Source of the DNA: JAWXCB01 sp034440455 | Lineage (GTDB): Bacteria > Bacteroidota > Bacteroidia > Chitinophagales > CAIOSU01 | Assembly: GCA_034440455.1 (NCBI GenBank) | Contig: JAWXCB010000086.1 | Coordinates: 1 to 23,891 of the forward strand | Direction: 5' to 3' | Length of the DNA stretch: 23,891 nucleotides | Program-made: the position numbers and the translations under genes | Notes under the pieces: model-generated | Database searches by the model: none | Seen by the model: only the letters and a program-made list of their open reading frames with translations | What the model was told of the DNA's origin: nothing | Part shown: positions 16,475-23,596 of the stretch, in pieces | Numbering within the stretch: position 1 is the stretch's first letter | Layout of the letters: the number at the start of each line of letters is the position of its first letter

Positions 16475-17503
16475 TCACTTGATTTCACAACGCAATATCC
16501 CTTCATCCATCACAGAGCCAATCAGCATCGTGTTTCCTGTAACTGCTGCAACGCTTGAAGCGGAAAGGTCATCGCCTTTGCTGAGAAAAATTTCTTTCGC
16601 TGAAAATTTTCCTGATGCATTCTTGCTGAGTTTAAAAACTTGCGAGGGAGAAAGTTTGCTCGTGTCGTTTGCATGTCGCACAAACGTGAGCAGCTTTGGA
16701 TGACAAGCTACCCAAAGATTTCCCTCCTCATCCAATTCGATATTATCTATTCCTGTTTTCAGAAAAATTTCATCTTTCAGCATGAGCTTTCCGCTTGCGG
16801 AATCGCGGTCATACACCTGCACGCTGCCCGCAATGGTGGAGGCAACATACACTTCCTTTCCATCGCGGCTCATGTTGATGCCATTGGCGTAAGCAATGTT
16901 ATCCGCAGCGATAGAATAGTTTTCACCATCGAAATAAATCACGTTTGATTTCTTGAGTTGAAAATAATCCTCCAGCTTTTTCCCGATGTGCGTGTGAGAA
17001 CCATGATCGTTGGTGAAGTAAAATCGTCTTTCATCAACCGCAACGACATCATTCGGACTCAGGATGAAAGCGGAATCCTGAAAAGTTCTAACAAGGTTCT
17101 TACCATGATACAGCAGAATGGAATGTTTCCCCTTGTCATGATTCACCACATAGATAAAATGCCCTTGCGGTGATTGATAAAGTGAGATTCCATGCGGGTG
17201 GATGCTATCAATCAGCACAAAAGGTTTTGAAGCGGGTTCGTTCAGATTAAGCGCGTAAATCATCCCGCGCTCATGCCGTCCATGAAGCGTTGCAAACCTG
17301 TCATCAGCGCTGATGATGGCTGTGTTATTTTCAAAATCAATCGTGATGTCTTCCGCACCGATGATGCCGGAAATGAAAGTTTTTGTTCCTTTAAAATGCG
17401 GCTCAATAGTTTTGAATTCACCCGCATCACGAAGGGTTTTGATAAAGAATGCCGCAACGAGCAGCGCGATTGCAAGAATTGCAATGAGGAATTTTCTCAG
17501 CAT
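16475..17503 (-). CDS. Paraoxonase/arylesterase-like lactonase, membrane-anchored
   Basis: This 342-residue six-bladed propeller protein resembles animal PON enzymes (calcium-dependent lactonases/arylesterases). An uncleaved-looking N-terminal hydrophobic anchor (residues 5-21) is followed by positions matching PON1 calcium and active-site residues: GAEDITID (E51, D52), HPHGIS (H104), VVNHD (H122), PNDVVAV (N151), ANGINMS (N207) and IDNIEL (D253, N254). GNLWVACHP matches PON too. The natural substrate could be a lactone, but this cannot be read from sequence. I chose ATG 17503 because the membrane segment starts there; the longer frame from 17584 would run into the kdsB gene. It is divergent from kdsB with 61 bp between starts. 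Confidence 0.85.
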   Translation of the reverse strand: MLRKFLIAILAIALLVAAFFIKTLRDAGEFKTIEPHFKGTKTFISGIIGAEDITIDFENNTAIISADDRFATLHGRHERGMIYALNLNEPASKPFVLIDSIHPHGISLYQSPQGHFIYVVNHDKGKHSILLYHGKNLVRTFQDSAFILSPNDVVAVDERRFYFTNDHGSHTHIGKKLEDYFQLKKSNVIYFDGENYSIAADNIAYANGINMSRDGKEVYVASTIAGSVQVYDRDSASGKLMLKDEIFLKTGIDNIELDEEGNLWVACHPKLLTFVRHANDTSKLSPSQVFKLSKNASGKFSAKEIFLSKGDDLSASSVAAVTGNTMLIGSVMDEGILRCEIK

Positions 17504-17564
17504 GGAAAAGAATTGTTCCGACAAGATAGGAAGCGTCTTTCTATTTTTACCGAAAGAATTCCTT

Positions 17565-18302
17565 TTGAACATCCTCGGCATCATTCCTTCGCGCTACGCA
17601 TCATCCCGCTTTCCGGGCAAACCGCTTGCAATGATTCAAGGGAAAACAATGCTACAGCGCGTGTATGAGCAAGCGAAGCAAGCAGCTTCACTTTCAAAAT
17701 TGATTGTTGCGACCGATGATGAGCGCATCTTCAATCATGTAAAAGAGTTTGGCGGAAATGCCGTGATGACTTCTCCCTATCATCAAAACGGAACAGAGCG
17801 CTGCGCTGAAGCGCTGCAACTTGCCGGAGAAAATTTTGATGCAGTAATCAATATACAAGGAGACGAACCCTTTATTCACCCTCAGCAAATTGATTTGGTT
17901 GCAAGTTGTTTGAAAGAAACCGACACGCAAATTGCCACGCTGGTAAAGAAGATTGAGAAAGCAGAAGAATATCAGAACTCTTCGGTGGTGAAGGTTGTGT
18001 TAAACAATAATCACGAAGCTCTCTATTTCAGCCGCTCACCAATTCCTCATGCGCAAAAAAGCAGCATCGAAAAAAATCTGAACACTGATTCTTTCTACAA
18101 GCACATCGGCATCTATGCTTTCCGTGCGGATGTTTTGCGAGAAATCGTAAAGCTGCCGCCTGCAAAACTCGAAGGGATAGAATCGTTAGAACAATTGCGC
18201 TGGTTGGAAAATAGCTATCGTATTAAAGTACGTGAAACCGAGTTTGATACACAAGCGGTGGATACACCGGAAGATATTCAAAGGTTGATTACTAACCACT
18301 AA
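17565..18302 (+). CDS. kdsB: 3-deoxy-manno-octulosonate cytidylyltransferase (CMP-Kdo synthetase)
   Basis: This 245-residue cytoplasmic enzyme activates Kdo with CTP for LPS inner-core synthesis. Motifs present are IIPSRYASSRFPGKPL (6-21), IVATDDERI, GTERCAEA (76-83), NIQGDEPF (96-103), SRSPIP and HIGIYAF, then LEGIESLEQLRWLE near the end. The start must be TTG 17565: MNILGIIPSR aligns with the family start, and the earlier in-frame ATGs (from 17313) would overlap the paraoxonase gene by about 190 bp. The stop is 1 nt from the stop of the convergent 18304 gene. Confidence 0.94.
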   Translation: MNILGIIPSRYASSRFPGKPLAMIQGKTMLQRVYEQAKQAASLSKLIVATDDERIFNHVKEFGGNAVMTSPYHQNGTERCAEALQLAGENFDAVINIQGDEPFIHPQQIDLVASCLKETDTQIATLVKKIEKAEEYQNSSVVKVVLNNNHEALYFSRSPIPHAQKSSIEKNLNTDSFYKHIGIYAFRADVLREIVKLPPAKLEGIESLEQLRWLENSYRIKVRETEFDTQAVDTPEDIQRLITNH

Positions 18303-18303
18303 A

Positions 18304-19194
18304 TCAATTCTCCTCAAACTCCATCGTTTCGCCTTTTTCAATTTTGGGCAAAACGGGCGTTTCAGATGGGGTTTCTGCTTTCTCTGTTTTTTCCGTCTTC
18401 TCCGTTTTGTTTGGCAGATTACCCGCGAGATATTCGGAGATAACGGGGAAATTGTTGCGGATGATTTCTGTTATATCGTTTGTGTTGGAGGAAAAATGCG
18501 CGATGGCAACATCGCCTGCGAGTTGCTTCCCTGATGCGTCAAAAATGGAGAAATGCACTTTGATGTCGCGCTCAAAGGTGTTGGTGGCGCGGTCGAGGCA
18601 ATGCTCATAGTTTGTCACCAATTCAAACTGGTTGATGAACACAAACATGTCGGTTTCATATTTTTTTTGCAAATAAGCGAGCATTTCCGGTTGGTGAATT
18701 TTCACATTCATATATTCCTGCACGAGCACATGATTATTCAGTTTTGATGTTACCTGCGCTTCTGATTCGGCATCTTTCTTCTTGAACGTCAACGGATTTT
18801 TCTCCGCCTTCTTTTCTTCTTCTATTTTCTTTTTCATCGCTTCCGAAGGCATGCTCTTGTCTTTGAAATAGCTGATGTCGCGGTAAATGAGGTTTAAATC
18901 TTCCCTTGCCGTTTTCATGGTGTCGGTGAGCAGAGGCAGGGTGGAATAGCGCGCCAGGATTTTTGCATTCACCGTAGTGTTGATGCCATAGCGGAACAGC
19001 GTTCGGATTTCTTTGATGCTTTTATCATTATGCTTTGAAAGCTGGTCATCGGAATCGGAGAAATAGAGATTCGGGTCGAAAGGAATGATCATCACTCTTG
19101 CATAGTCGTCTTTCGTTTCCTGCGCAACTGTTTTGTTTGCAAAAAAAGGCGCAAGCAGAATCAGCAAAAAGAAAGAATACGCGTGTAAGCTCAT
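18304..19194 (-). CDS. Exported hypothetical protein, coupled to rseP
   Basis: I do not recognise a named family. The product has 296 residues with a signal peptide (about 1-24, ending VAQ), a globular region with RVMIIPFDPNLYFSDSD and LFRYGINTTVNAK, a charged lysine-rich segment near 115-145, then VFINQFELVTNYEHCLDRA and VHFSIFDASGKQLAGD. The tail is low complexity, with TEK repeated four times (the fourth as TEKAE). The MIIPF opening and the SIFDASGK segment recall periplasmic lipoprotein-like proteins of the CsgG/LpoB style, but this is only a resemblance. Its ATG overlaps the rseP stop (ATGA), so translation is probably coupled. It may work with the envelope protease in envelope upkeep. 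Confidence 0.75.
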   Translation of the reverse strand: MSLHAYSFFLLILLAPFFANKTVAQETKDDYARVMIIPFDPNLYFSDSDDQLSKHNDKSIKEIRTLFRYGINTTVNAKILARYSTLPLLTDTMKTAREDLNLIYRDISYFKDKSMPSEAMKKKIEEEKKAEKNPLTFKKKDAESEAQVTSKLNNHVLVQEYMNVKIHQPEMLAYLQKKYETDMFVFINQFELVTNYEHCLDRATNTFERDIKVHFSIFDASGKQLAGDVAIAHFSSNTNDITEIIRNNFPVISEYLAGNLPNKTEKTEKTEKAETPSETPVLPKIEKGETMEFEEN

Positions 19195-20507
19195 TTGAAG
19201 AAGATTTTATAAAGGTCGTTTCCAAAAGCAAAAGTCATCAGCGTAAGCAGCAGCACCATGCCGACCACCTGTGCGCGTTCGAGAAATTTATCGCTCACGG
19301 GTTTTCCGCGAATCACTTCATAGATGATGAACATCACATGCCCTCCGTCTAAAGCCGGAATGGGCAACAGGTTCATGAACGCGAGGATGAATGAAATCAG
19401 CCCGGTGAGATACCAAAAGCGATTCCAATCCCACACAGGTCCGTAAATCTGCGCGATGGCGATGGGGCTTTGCACCGAATCAGACGCGCTCACCTGACGC
19501 GTGGCGATTTTTCCCAAGCCAACGGCATTGAAATAGATTGCTTCCCAGCCGTCTTTCGCTCCAAAGTAAAAAGCATTTGCAAGCGTATATTTTTTATGCT
19601 CATAAGGATTTGGCGAAGGCGCATGCGTGAAACCGATGGTGCCGAATTCACTCACAGGAGCGCTGATGCCAAGCGTATCGCTTCCACGCACGATGCGGAG
19701 GTTTGCTGTTTTCTTTGCATTGGCAACAGTGAGTTCGCGCATCTCGCCAAATGATTCCACAGGCTCATCATTAAAGGAAATAATTCTGTCGCCCGCTTGC
19801 AGCCCCGCTTTGATTGCTTCTTCACTCACCACGCTATCCACCATGAAGGGAAAGTTTTCGGTGGTGATGAACATGTCTTTTGCCGTTTTGAATTTCTGGA
19901 ACAAATCATCCGGCAAATCCACTTCAACGATTTCACCATGTCGGTCTATTTTCAGTTTTGCGCCAAAGAAAACTTTCAAAGACATCAGGTCAATGGAGCG
20001 CTGAACGGGCTTGCCGTTAATCTCTAATATTTTATCTCCCGTTTGTAAGCCATTGTCGCGGGCAAGCTGGTAAGCATAAATTCCGTCCTTCAGGCTTTCA
20101 GGCGGCAGGTATTCTTTTTTGAATTGCAGTAACCAATAAGCGAAAATGAAGATGCCCAAAATCACATTCATGGTGATGCCGCCCACCATTACGATGAAAC
20201 GCTGCCACGTAGGCTTGCTTCGAAATTCCCACGGCTGCGGCTCGGTGGTTTGGAAAGACTTGTCCATAGACTCATCCACCATGCCCGATATTTTCACATA
20301 GCCGCCCAGTGGAAACCAACCAATACCATATTCAGTATCGCCAATTGTTTTGCTCCACAACTTCCAACCGTTGAAATCGAAGAAGATATAAAACTTCTCC
20401 ACGCGGATGCCAAAGGCGCGCGCGGCAAGAAAATGCCCCAACTCGTGAATAAACACCAGCAGCCCCAGCCCCAGCAGCAACTGCGCAGCCATAATAAGTA
20501 CGCCCAT
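19191..20507 (-). CDS. rseP: RIP-type site-2 zinc metalloprotease
   Basis: This 438-residue inner-membrane protease of the M50 family cuts transmembrane substrates, classically anti-sigma factors in envelope stress. HELGH at 21-25 in the first membrane helix is the zinc site with its catalytic Glu; NLLPIPALDGGH near 379-390 supplies the third ligand. Two PDZ-like regions lie between (GLQTGDKILEINGKPV, GLQAGDRIISFNDEPV). ATG 20507 is chosen; ATG 20492 is possible. A TAACTTTG element (20548 to 20541, minus strand) lies about 34 nt upstream. Its stop overlaps the next gene's start by 4 nt. Confidence 0.95.
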   Translation of the reverse strand: MGVLIMAAQLLLGLGLLVFIHELGHFLAARAFGIRVEKFYIFFDFNGWKLWSKTIGDTEYGIGWFPLGGYVKISGMVDESMDKSFQTTEPQPWEFRSKPTWQRFIVMVGGITMNVILGIFIFAYWLLQFKKEYLPPESLKDGIYAYQLARDNGLQTGDKILEINGKPVQRSIDLMSLKVFFGAKLKIDRHGEIVEVDLPDDLFQKFKTAKDMFITTENFPFMVDSVVSEEAIKAGLQAGDRIISFNDEPVESFGEMRELTVANAKKTANLRIVRGSDTLGISAPVSEFGTIGFTHAPSPNPYEHKKYTLANAFYFGAKDGWEAIYFNAVGLGKIATRQVSASDSVQSPIAIAQIYGPVWDWNRFWYLTGLISFILAFMNLLPIPALDGGHVMFIIYEVIRGKPVSDKFLERAQVVGMVLLLTLMTFAFGNDLYKIFFK

Positions 20508-20540
20508 CGTTTCGTGCCTTCCCTTTTATTGAAAGATTTC

Positions 20541-20548
20541 CAAAGTTA
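20541..20548 (-). promoter_or_regulatory. Putative rseP -7 element
   Basis: Minus-strand TAACTTTG matches TAnnTTTG and would start transcription near 20534, 27 nt before the rseP ATG. I see no TTG at the proper upstream spacing, so it is weak or activator-dependent. Confidence 0.4.
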
Positions 20549-20664
20549 TTATTAGTTGATTAGAGTTTTGGGATTTGCAGATGCAGTAATTAACAGGGAA
20601 GAATAAAGTGTAGGAATTCCGGCATGGTTGGGGAGGACACCGACCTCTGTCAATACAATAGACC

Positions 20665-20821
20665 TCTTCGGAAAATGCAATTCATTTTTATAGAAGCCTG
20701 TTTTGCACCTGATGCAGTTTGGACTCCCCTCTCCAAATGGAGAGAGGGGGCGGGGGTGAGGCGGTGCAAAAGAGTGCGTTACGTTTTCTTTGCAGTTTAG
20801 CCGAATGGTATTTTCCGAAGA
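20665..20821. repeat. Nested inverted-repeat element (palindromic intergenic repeat)
   Basis: Three nested palindromes fill the gap between rseP and fkbM. The outer pair is TCTTCGGAAAAT (20665-20676) with ATTTTCCGAAGA (20810-20821). The middle pair is TTTTGCACC (20701-20709) with GGTGCAAAA (20763-20771). The inner hairpin is CTCTCCA (20729-20735), loop AA, TGGAGAG (20738-20744), continued by C/G runs. The inner CCCTCTCC...GGGGGTGAGG style is a repeat type I recall from many Bacteroidota intergenic regions. The rest of 20508-20905 holds an ACC-rich stretch (about 20850-20880) and no gene. Confidence 0.7.
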
Positions 20822-20905
20822 AATCAAATAATTACGAATGTCTAACCATTAACGACCATCCACCACCAACTAACCACCAATTTCTGGTTATTTTAGTCCA
20901 TCCAA

Positions 20906-21646
20906 ATGGCAACACTGAAAACGAAAGCAAGAGAACTCCTGATTGATTTGTCAGGATATTGGATTTACAAAAAAAAGGATATTCCTATCGGATGCGACCT
21001 GAGTAATGATTTGAAAAACAAAATCAGCCTGCCGCTGAAAACCGTTTTTGATGTGGGCGCAAACATCGGGCAAACATCCATCAAGTTTCGTGAATCCTTT
21101 CCAGCAGCAGCGATTTATGCGTTTGAGCCTGTGAAAAAAACATTCCGCGAACTGACGGACAACACAAAAGGATTAACCCGCGTGCAGTGTTTTAATGTAG
21201 CGCTGGGCGAAAAAGCTGAATCGGTTGAAATAGATGTGTTTGAAGGAGATGCATCCGTTTTTAATTCGCTGAAAAAAGAAGCGCAGAACACAACGGGAAA
21301 TGCGAAAGAAACCATTAGCGTTACCACCGGTGATTTGTTTTGCAAAGAGTACCGCATCCCGGAAATTGATTTATTGAAAATAGATACGGAAGGATATGAA
21401 ATACAAGTGCTGCAAGGGTTTCGCAATATGATAGCCACGTCAAAAATAAAAGCCATTTTCTGCGAAGTGGGTTTCACGCCTGCCAATACGCGCAACACTT
21501 ACATCAACGACCTGATTGATTTTGCAAGCAAACACAACTTCAAATTCTATGGCGTGTATGAAGTGAGCAACCTGCAAATCAAAGCGGGAAATAATTATGG
21601 GAATGTATTGTTTCTAAATAACGAAGTGGTGAAAAACCTGCGCTGA
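20906..21646 (+). CDS. FkbM-family SAM-dependent methyltransferase
   Basis: A Rossmann-fold methyltransferase of 246 residues. FDVGANIGQ (48-56) is the SAM-binding loop, FEPV (73-76) the acidic loop, and DLLKIDTEGYE (155-165) the FkbM hallmark. FkbM enzymes usually O-methylate polyketides or, in Bacteroidota, sugars of surface glycans. The acceptor here is unknown, and no glycosyltransferase is nearby. No membrane segment is present. ATG 20906 follows about 400 bp of repeat-rich intergenic DNA, so it looks like a solitary gene. Confidence 0.9.
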   Translation: MATLKTKARELLIDLSGYWIYKKKDIPIGCDLSNDLKNKISLPLKTVFDVGANIGQTSIKFRESFPAAAIYAFEPVKKTFRELTDNTKGLTRVQCFNVALGEKAESVEIDVFEGDASVFNSLKKEAQNTTGNAKETISVTTGDLFCKEYRIPEIDLLKIDTEGYEIQVLQGFRNMIATSKIKAIFCEVGFTPANTRNTYINDLIDFASKHNFKFYGVYEVSNLQIKAGNNYGNVLFLNNEVVKNLR

Positions 21647-21719
21647 AGTTTTACGTGAATGTGACTTTTGTCATTCTCTTTTCCCGACACGAAGCCTACC
21701 TTTCTTGAAATGTAAGGTT

Positions 21720-22112
21720 ATGCAAAGTGTTAACATTTTTTCGATTTTGCTGCTCTGTGTGCTGGCGGCTGCTTACCACCCGGCTGCGGCACAGGCGGTG
21801 CGGGGGCAAAAGGGTGTTGTGTGTACTTCCTACGACCAATGCACGGATGTGGAGATAGGGTATTTCGTGTTCCCTAATCCCGCAAAGGAGGTGTTGCATA
21901 TTGACCTCACCTCAAGGGATGAGACTAATCTTATCCTTGACCTGTATGATATATCCGGACATCCGCTGGGCGGCTTTGAGCAGCGGGCTACGGTGGTGGG
22001 CAGGGCGAGTTTGCAGATGCGCATGGCAAACCTGCCTTCGGGAACTTATTTCCTCTACATCATGGATAGGACGCGCCAAACGCTTGAGATCATCAAGTTT
22101 CAGAAGAAATAG
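21720..22112 (+). CDS. Minimal T9SS cargo: signal peptide plus type A sorting domain
   Basis: This 130-residue protein begins with a signal peptide (MQSVNIFSILLLCVLAAAYHPAAAQ). About 25 residues follow (including two Cys, VCTSYDQCTD), then a Por-type secretion CTD: YFVFPNPAKEVLHID, LYDISGHPL, LPSGTYFLYI and a terminal IIKFQKK. Nearly the whole mature chain is the sorting domain, so there is almost no cargo. ATG 21720 is preferred over TTG 21705 because it directly starts the signal peptide. It could be a gene remnant that lost its cargo, a small surface protein anchored by the CTD, or a decoy. It is probably exported to the surface by the T9SS. Confidence 0.8.
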   Translation: MQSVNIFSILLLCVLAAAYHPAAAQAVRGQKGVVCTSYDQCTDVEIGYFVFPNPAKEVLHIDLTSRDETNLILDLYDISGHPLGGFEQRATVVGRASLQMRMANLPSGTYFLYIMDRTRQTLEIIKFQKK

Positions 22113-22147
22113 TTTTTTAGTTGTGCATGGATTTAATAAGAATACTT

Positions 22148-22282
22148 TTGGCTAAAGCCAATGAGGGCTTATCTATTTCATCCACGACCTAAAGGTCGTG
22201 GCAATTGATCGTGGCAATTGGTTGTGGCAATTGGTCATGGTAATTATTCGCACCAATAGGTTGTGGCAATTGGTTGTGGCAA
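22148..22282. repeat. Two TAAA-loop hairpins plus a 13-bp tandem repeat array
   Basis: TTGGC-TAAA-GCCAA (22148-22161) and CCACGACC-TAAA-GGTCGTGG (22182-22201) are two hairpins with the same loop. From 22198 a 13-bp unit with consensus GTGGCAATTGGTT repeats six times in exact register (units begin at 22198, 22211, 22224, 22237, 22250 and 22263), and a partial seventh begins at 22276. Units 4 and 5 are diverged. It fills the gap between two convergent genes. The remainder of 22113-22435 holds a small GGGTTT/AAACCC hairpin near 22313-22330 and no gene. Confidence 0.85.
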
Positions 22283-22435
22283 ACTCAACGCGCCACACCT
22301 GCGCCATTCAAAGGGTTTGCTCATAAACCCCCTCACCCTTCTGTCGAGCTGCGCTACTAATGCGCATGATAAGGAAACGAGGGAAGTACGCGCCCACAAA
22401 AACTGCATCTTGCGATTACCTCTGATAGTGTTTGC

Positions 22436-23320
22436 TTATCCCTTCTTTTCAGCCCAGTTGTAATACACCCCGAATGAAAAGGCGGGTGTTCGTGCGATAT
22501 AGCGCGTGGTAAGCCCTCCGGCTAACGCCCAATTGATTCCCAGGCGCGGGTTGAAGGCATAAGAAAATTTGAACTCCCATGCAAAATATTGTTGATCATT
22601 CATGTAGAGTCCTGTGTGCAGATTATTGGAGGTGAGCAGGTCGGCATCATTGCGGCTTCCGTTATTGATGGATTGCCGCGCCTGCAGGAACAGCGCAATC
22701 CAAAAGGGGCGTTTCAGCTTGTAGCCTACCTCTACGGCTGCCCGCCATTCATCACTATAATCATTTATGCGAAATGCAAAGGCTGCCATCCCCTGAATAT
22801 ACAGGCGGGAGGAAAAGCTATGCCCCATATACACCGTGGGAATGAATGACCAGGTGTCATATCCCGTTCTCAGGGCATTTGAATTATTATATTGAGTAAC
22901 GGGGGCTTCCACCTTGCATGCACCCGCGAGGATAATTTTTTTATTGACAAACTGATATTTCAACTCCGCCTCCGGATTGCCATATCCCGCCATGCGCCCG
23001 GCAGGCAGCGTGTCGTTAAAGTCATCGCTTCCCTCTATTGAACGCCCCGTTTGCACATACTTCAAGGGGAAATTTGCCGTGAGCGCCAGCTTGTTTGTGA
23101 TGCCATATTCTACATAAAACTGTGTGGTAATATCGGACACTCTTCGTTGCAAAGCCAATCCTCCGCTATCGCCTGAAATGTTTTTGTAGATGTTGGGGCT
23201 TACCGAGGCAATAAATATTCCCTTGTGTTTTTGGGGTGTCCACGGACCACCGGCATTTGCCGATTGATACCCGAAACACAGGCACAAAACCAGCAAGAGA
23301 AAAGATGAACTTTTAGGCAA
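22436..23320 (-). CDS. Outer-membrane beta-barrel hypothetical protein
   Basis: The product has 294 residues and a signal peptide (MPKSSSFLLLVLCLCFGYQSANA). The mature part is a run of amphipathic strands rich in aromatic residues (FYVEYGITNKLALTANFPLK, YGNPEAELKYQF, WSFIPTVYMGHSF, AFSFGVYYNWAEKKG), typical of a transmembrane barrel. The order of strands and the GNPEAELKY element resemble the family often named after the meta-pathway phenol degradation protein, but substrate and role are unknown. The start must be TTG 23320: an in-frame stop lies just upstream and no ATG precedes the signal peptide. Confidence 0.75.
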   Translation of the reverse strand: MPKSSSFLLLVLCLCFGYQSANAGGPWTPQKHKGIFIASVSPNIYKNISGDSGGLALQRRVSDITTQFYVEYGITNKLALTANFPLKYVQTGRSIEGSDDFNDTLPAGRMAGYGNPEAELKYQFVNKKIILAGACKVEAPVTQYNNSNALRTGYDTWSFIPTVYMGHSFSSRLYIQGMAAFAFRINDYSDEWRAAVEVGYKLKRPFWIALFLQARQSINNGSRNDADLLTSNNLHTGLYMNDQQYFAWEFKFSYAFNPRLGINWALAGGLTTRYIARTPAFSFGVYYNWAEKKG

Positions 23321-23369
23321 TGCGATTAGAGTATTGTGATGCTAAAATAGATAAACGGGATAGCACCCG

Positions 23370-23498
23370 CTGTTCGCTCAAGTCTTCAGCGCTTGCTTTT
23401 TGCGCGTGTGCTGACTTGGGCGCGTAGTCCCTCCTTCTATTCCCGCTTCCAAGTCGCGCCTTGACTCGAAGCCAACGCAGAAAGACTTGAAAGAACAG
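23370..23498. repeat. Nested inverted-repeat element upstream of the barrel gene
   Basis: The outer arms 23370-23386 and 23482-23498 are complementary at 15 of 17 positions (CTGTTC-x-x-TCAAGTCTT and its reverse). The inner arms are GACTTGG (23413-23419) and CCAAGTC (23449-23455). The element is GC-rich compared with its flanks and contains no convincing gene. It looks like an interspersed palindromic or MITE-like repeat. Confidence 0.65.
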
Positions 23499-23540
23499 GG
23501 GGCGGATAGTAATGACCGAAAAACCAACCGCATAAAAAAG

Positions 23541-23573
23541 CAAAAGCCCCGCGATGGAATCGCGAGGCTTTTG
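23541..23573 (-). terminator. Terminator of the 3'-terminal minus-strand gene
   Basis: CAAAAGCC-CGCGAT pairs with ATCGCG-GGCTTTTG around a GGA loop (one unpaired base on each side). On the minus strand it is followed by CTTTTTT. It lies 24 nt past the stop of the 23597 gene. Confidence 0.8.
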
Positions 23574-23596
23574 TATATAAGAGAGAATCAGGGTTC

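Noticed and set aside
17313..17564. N-terminal extension of KdsB to ATG 17313
   Set aside because: It would overlap the divergent paraoxonase gene by about 190 bp, and the KdsB family starts at the sequence encoded from 17565.
20552..20827. Minus-strand 91-codon ORF containing PHPRPLSPFGEGS
   Set aside because: That peptide is the translation of a palindromic intergenic repeat. No start context or family support.
21657..21676. Small hairpin after fkbM as a terminator
   Set aside because: The stem has a two-base bulge and is followed by a broken T run; too weak to call.
22198..22282. CRISPR-like array
   Set aside because: The units are contiguous 13-mers with no spacers.
22263..22463. 66-codon plus-strand ORF after the 13-bp array
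   Set aside because: It starts within the tandem repeat and runs into the barrel gene antisense; no family features.
23313..23543. Minus-strand 76-codon ORF
   Set aside because: It is the translation of the nested inverted repeat and overlaps the barrel gene start.
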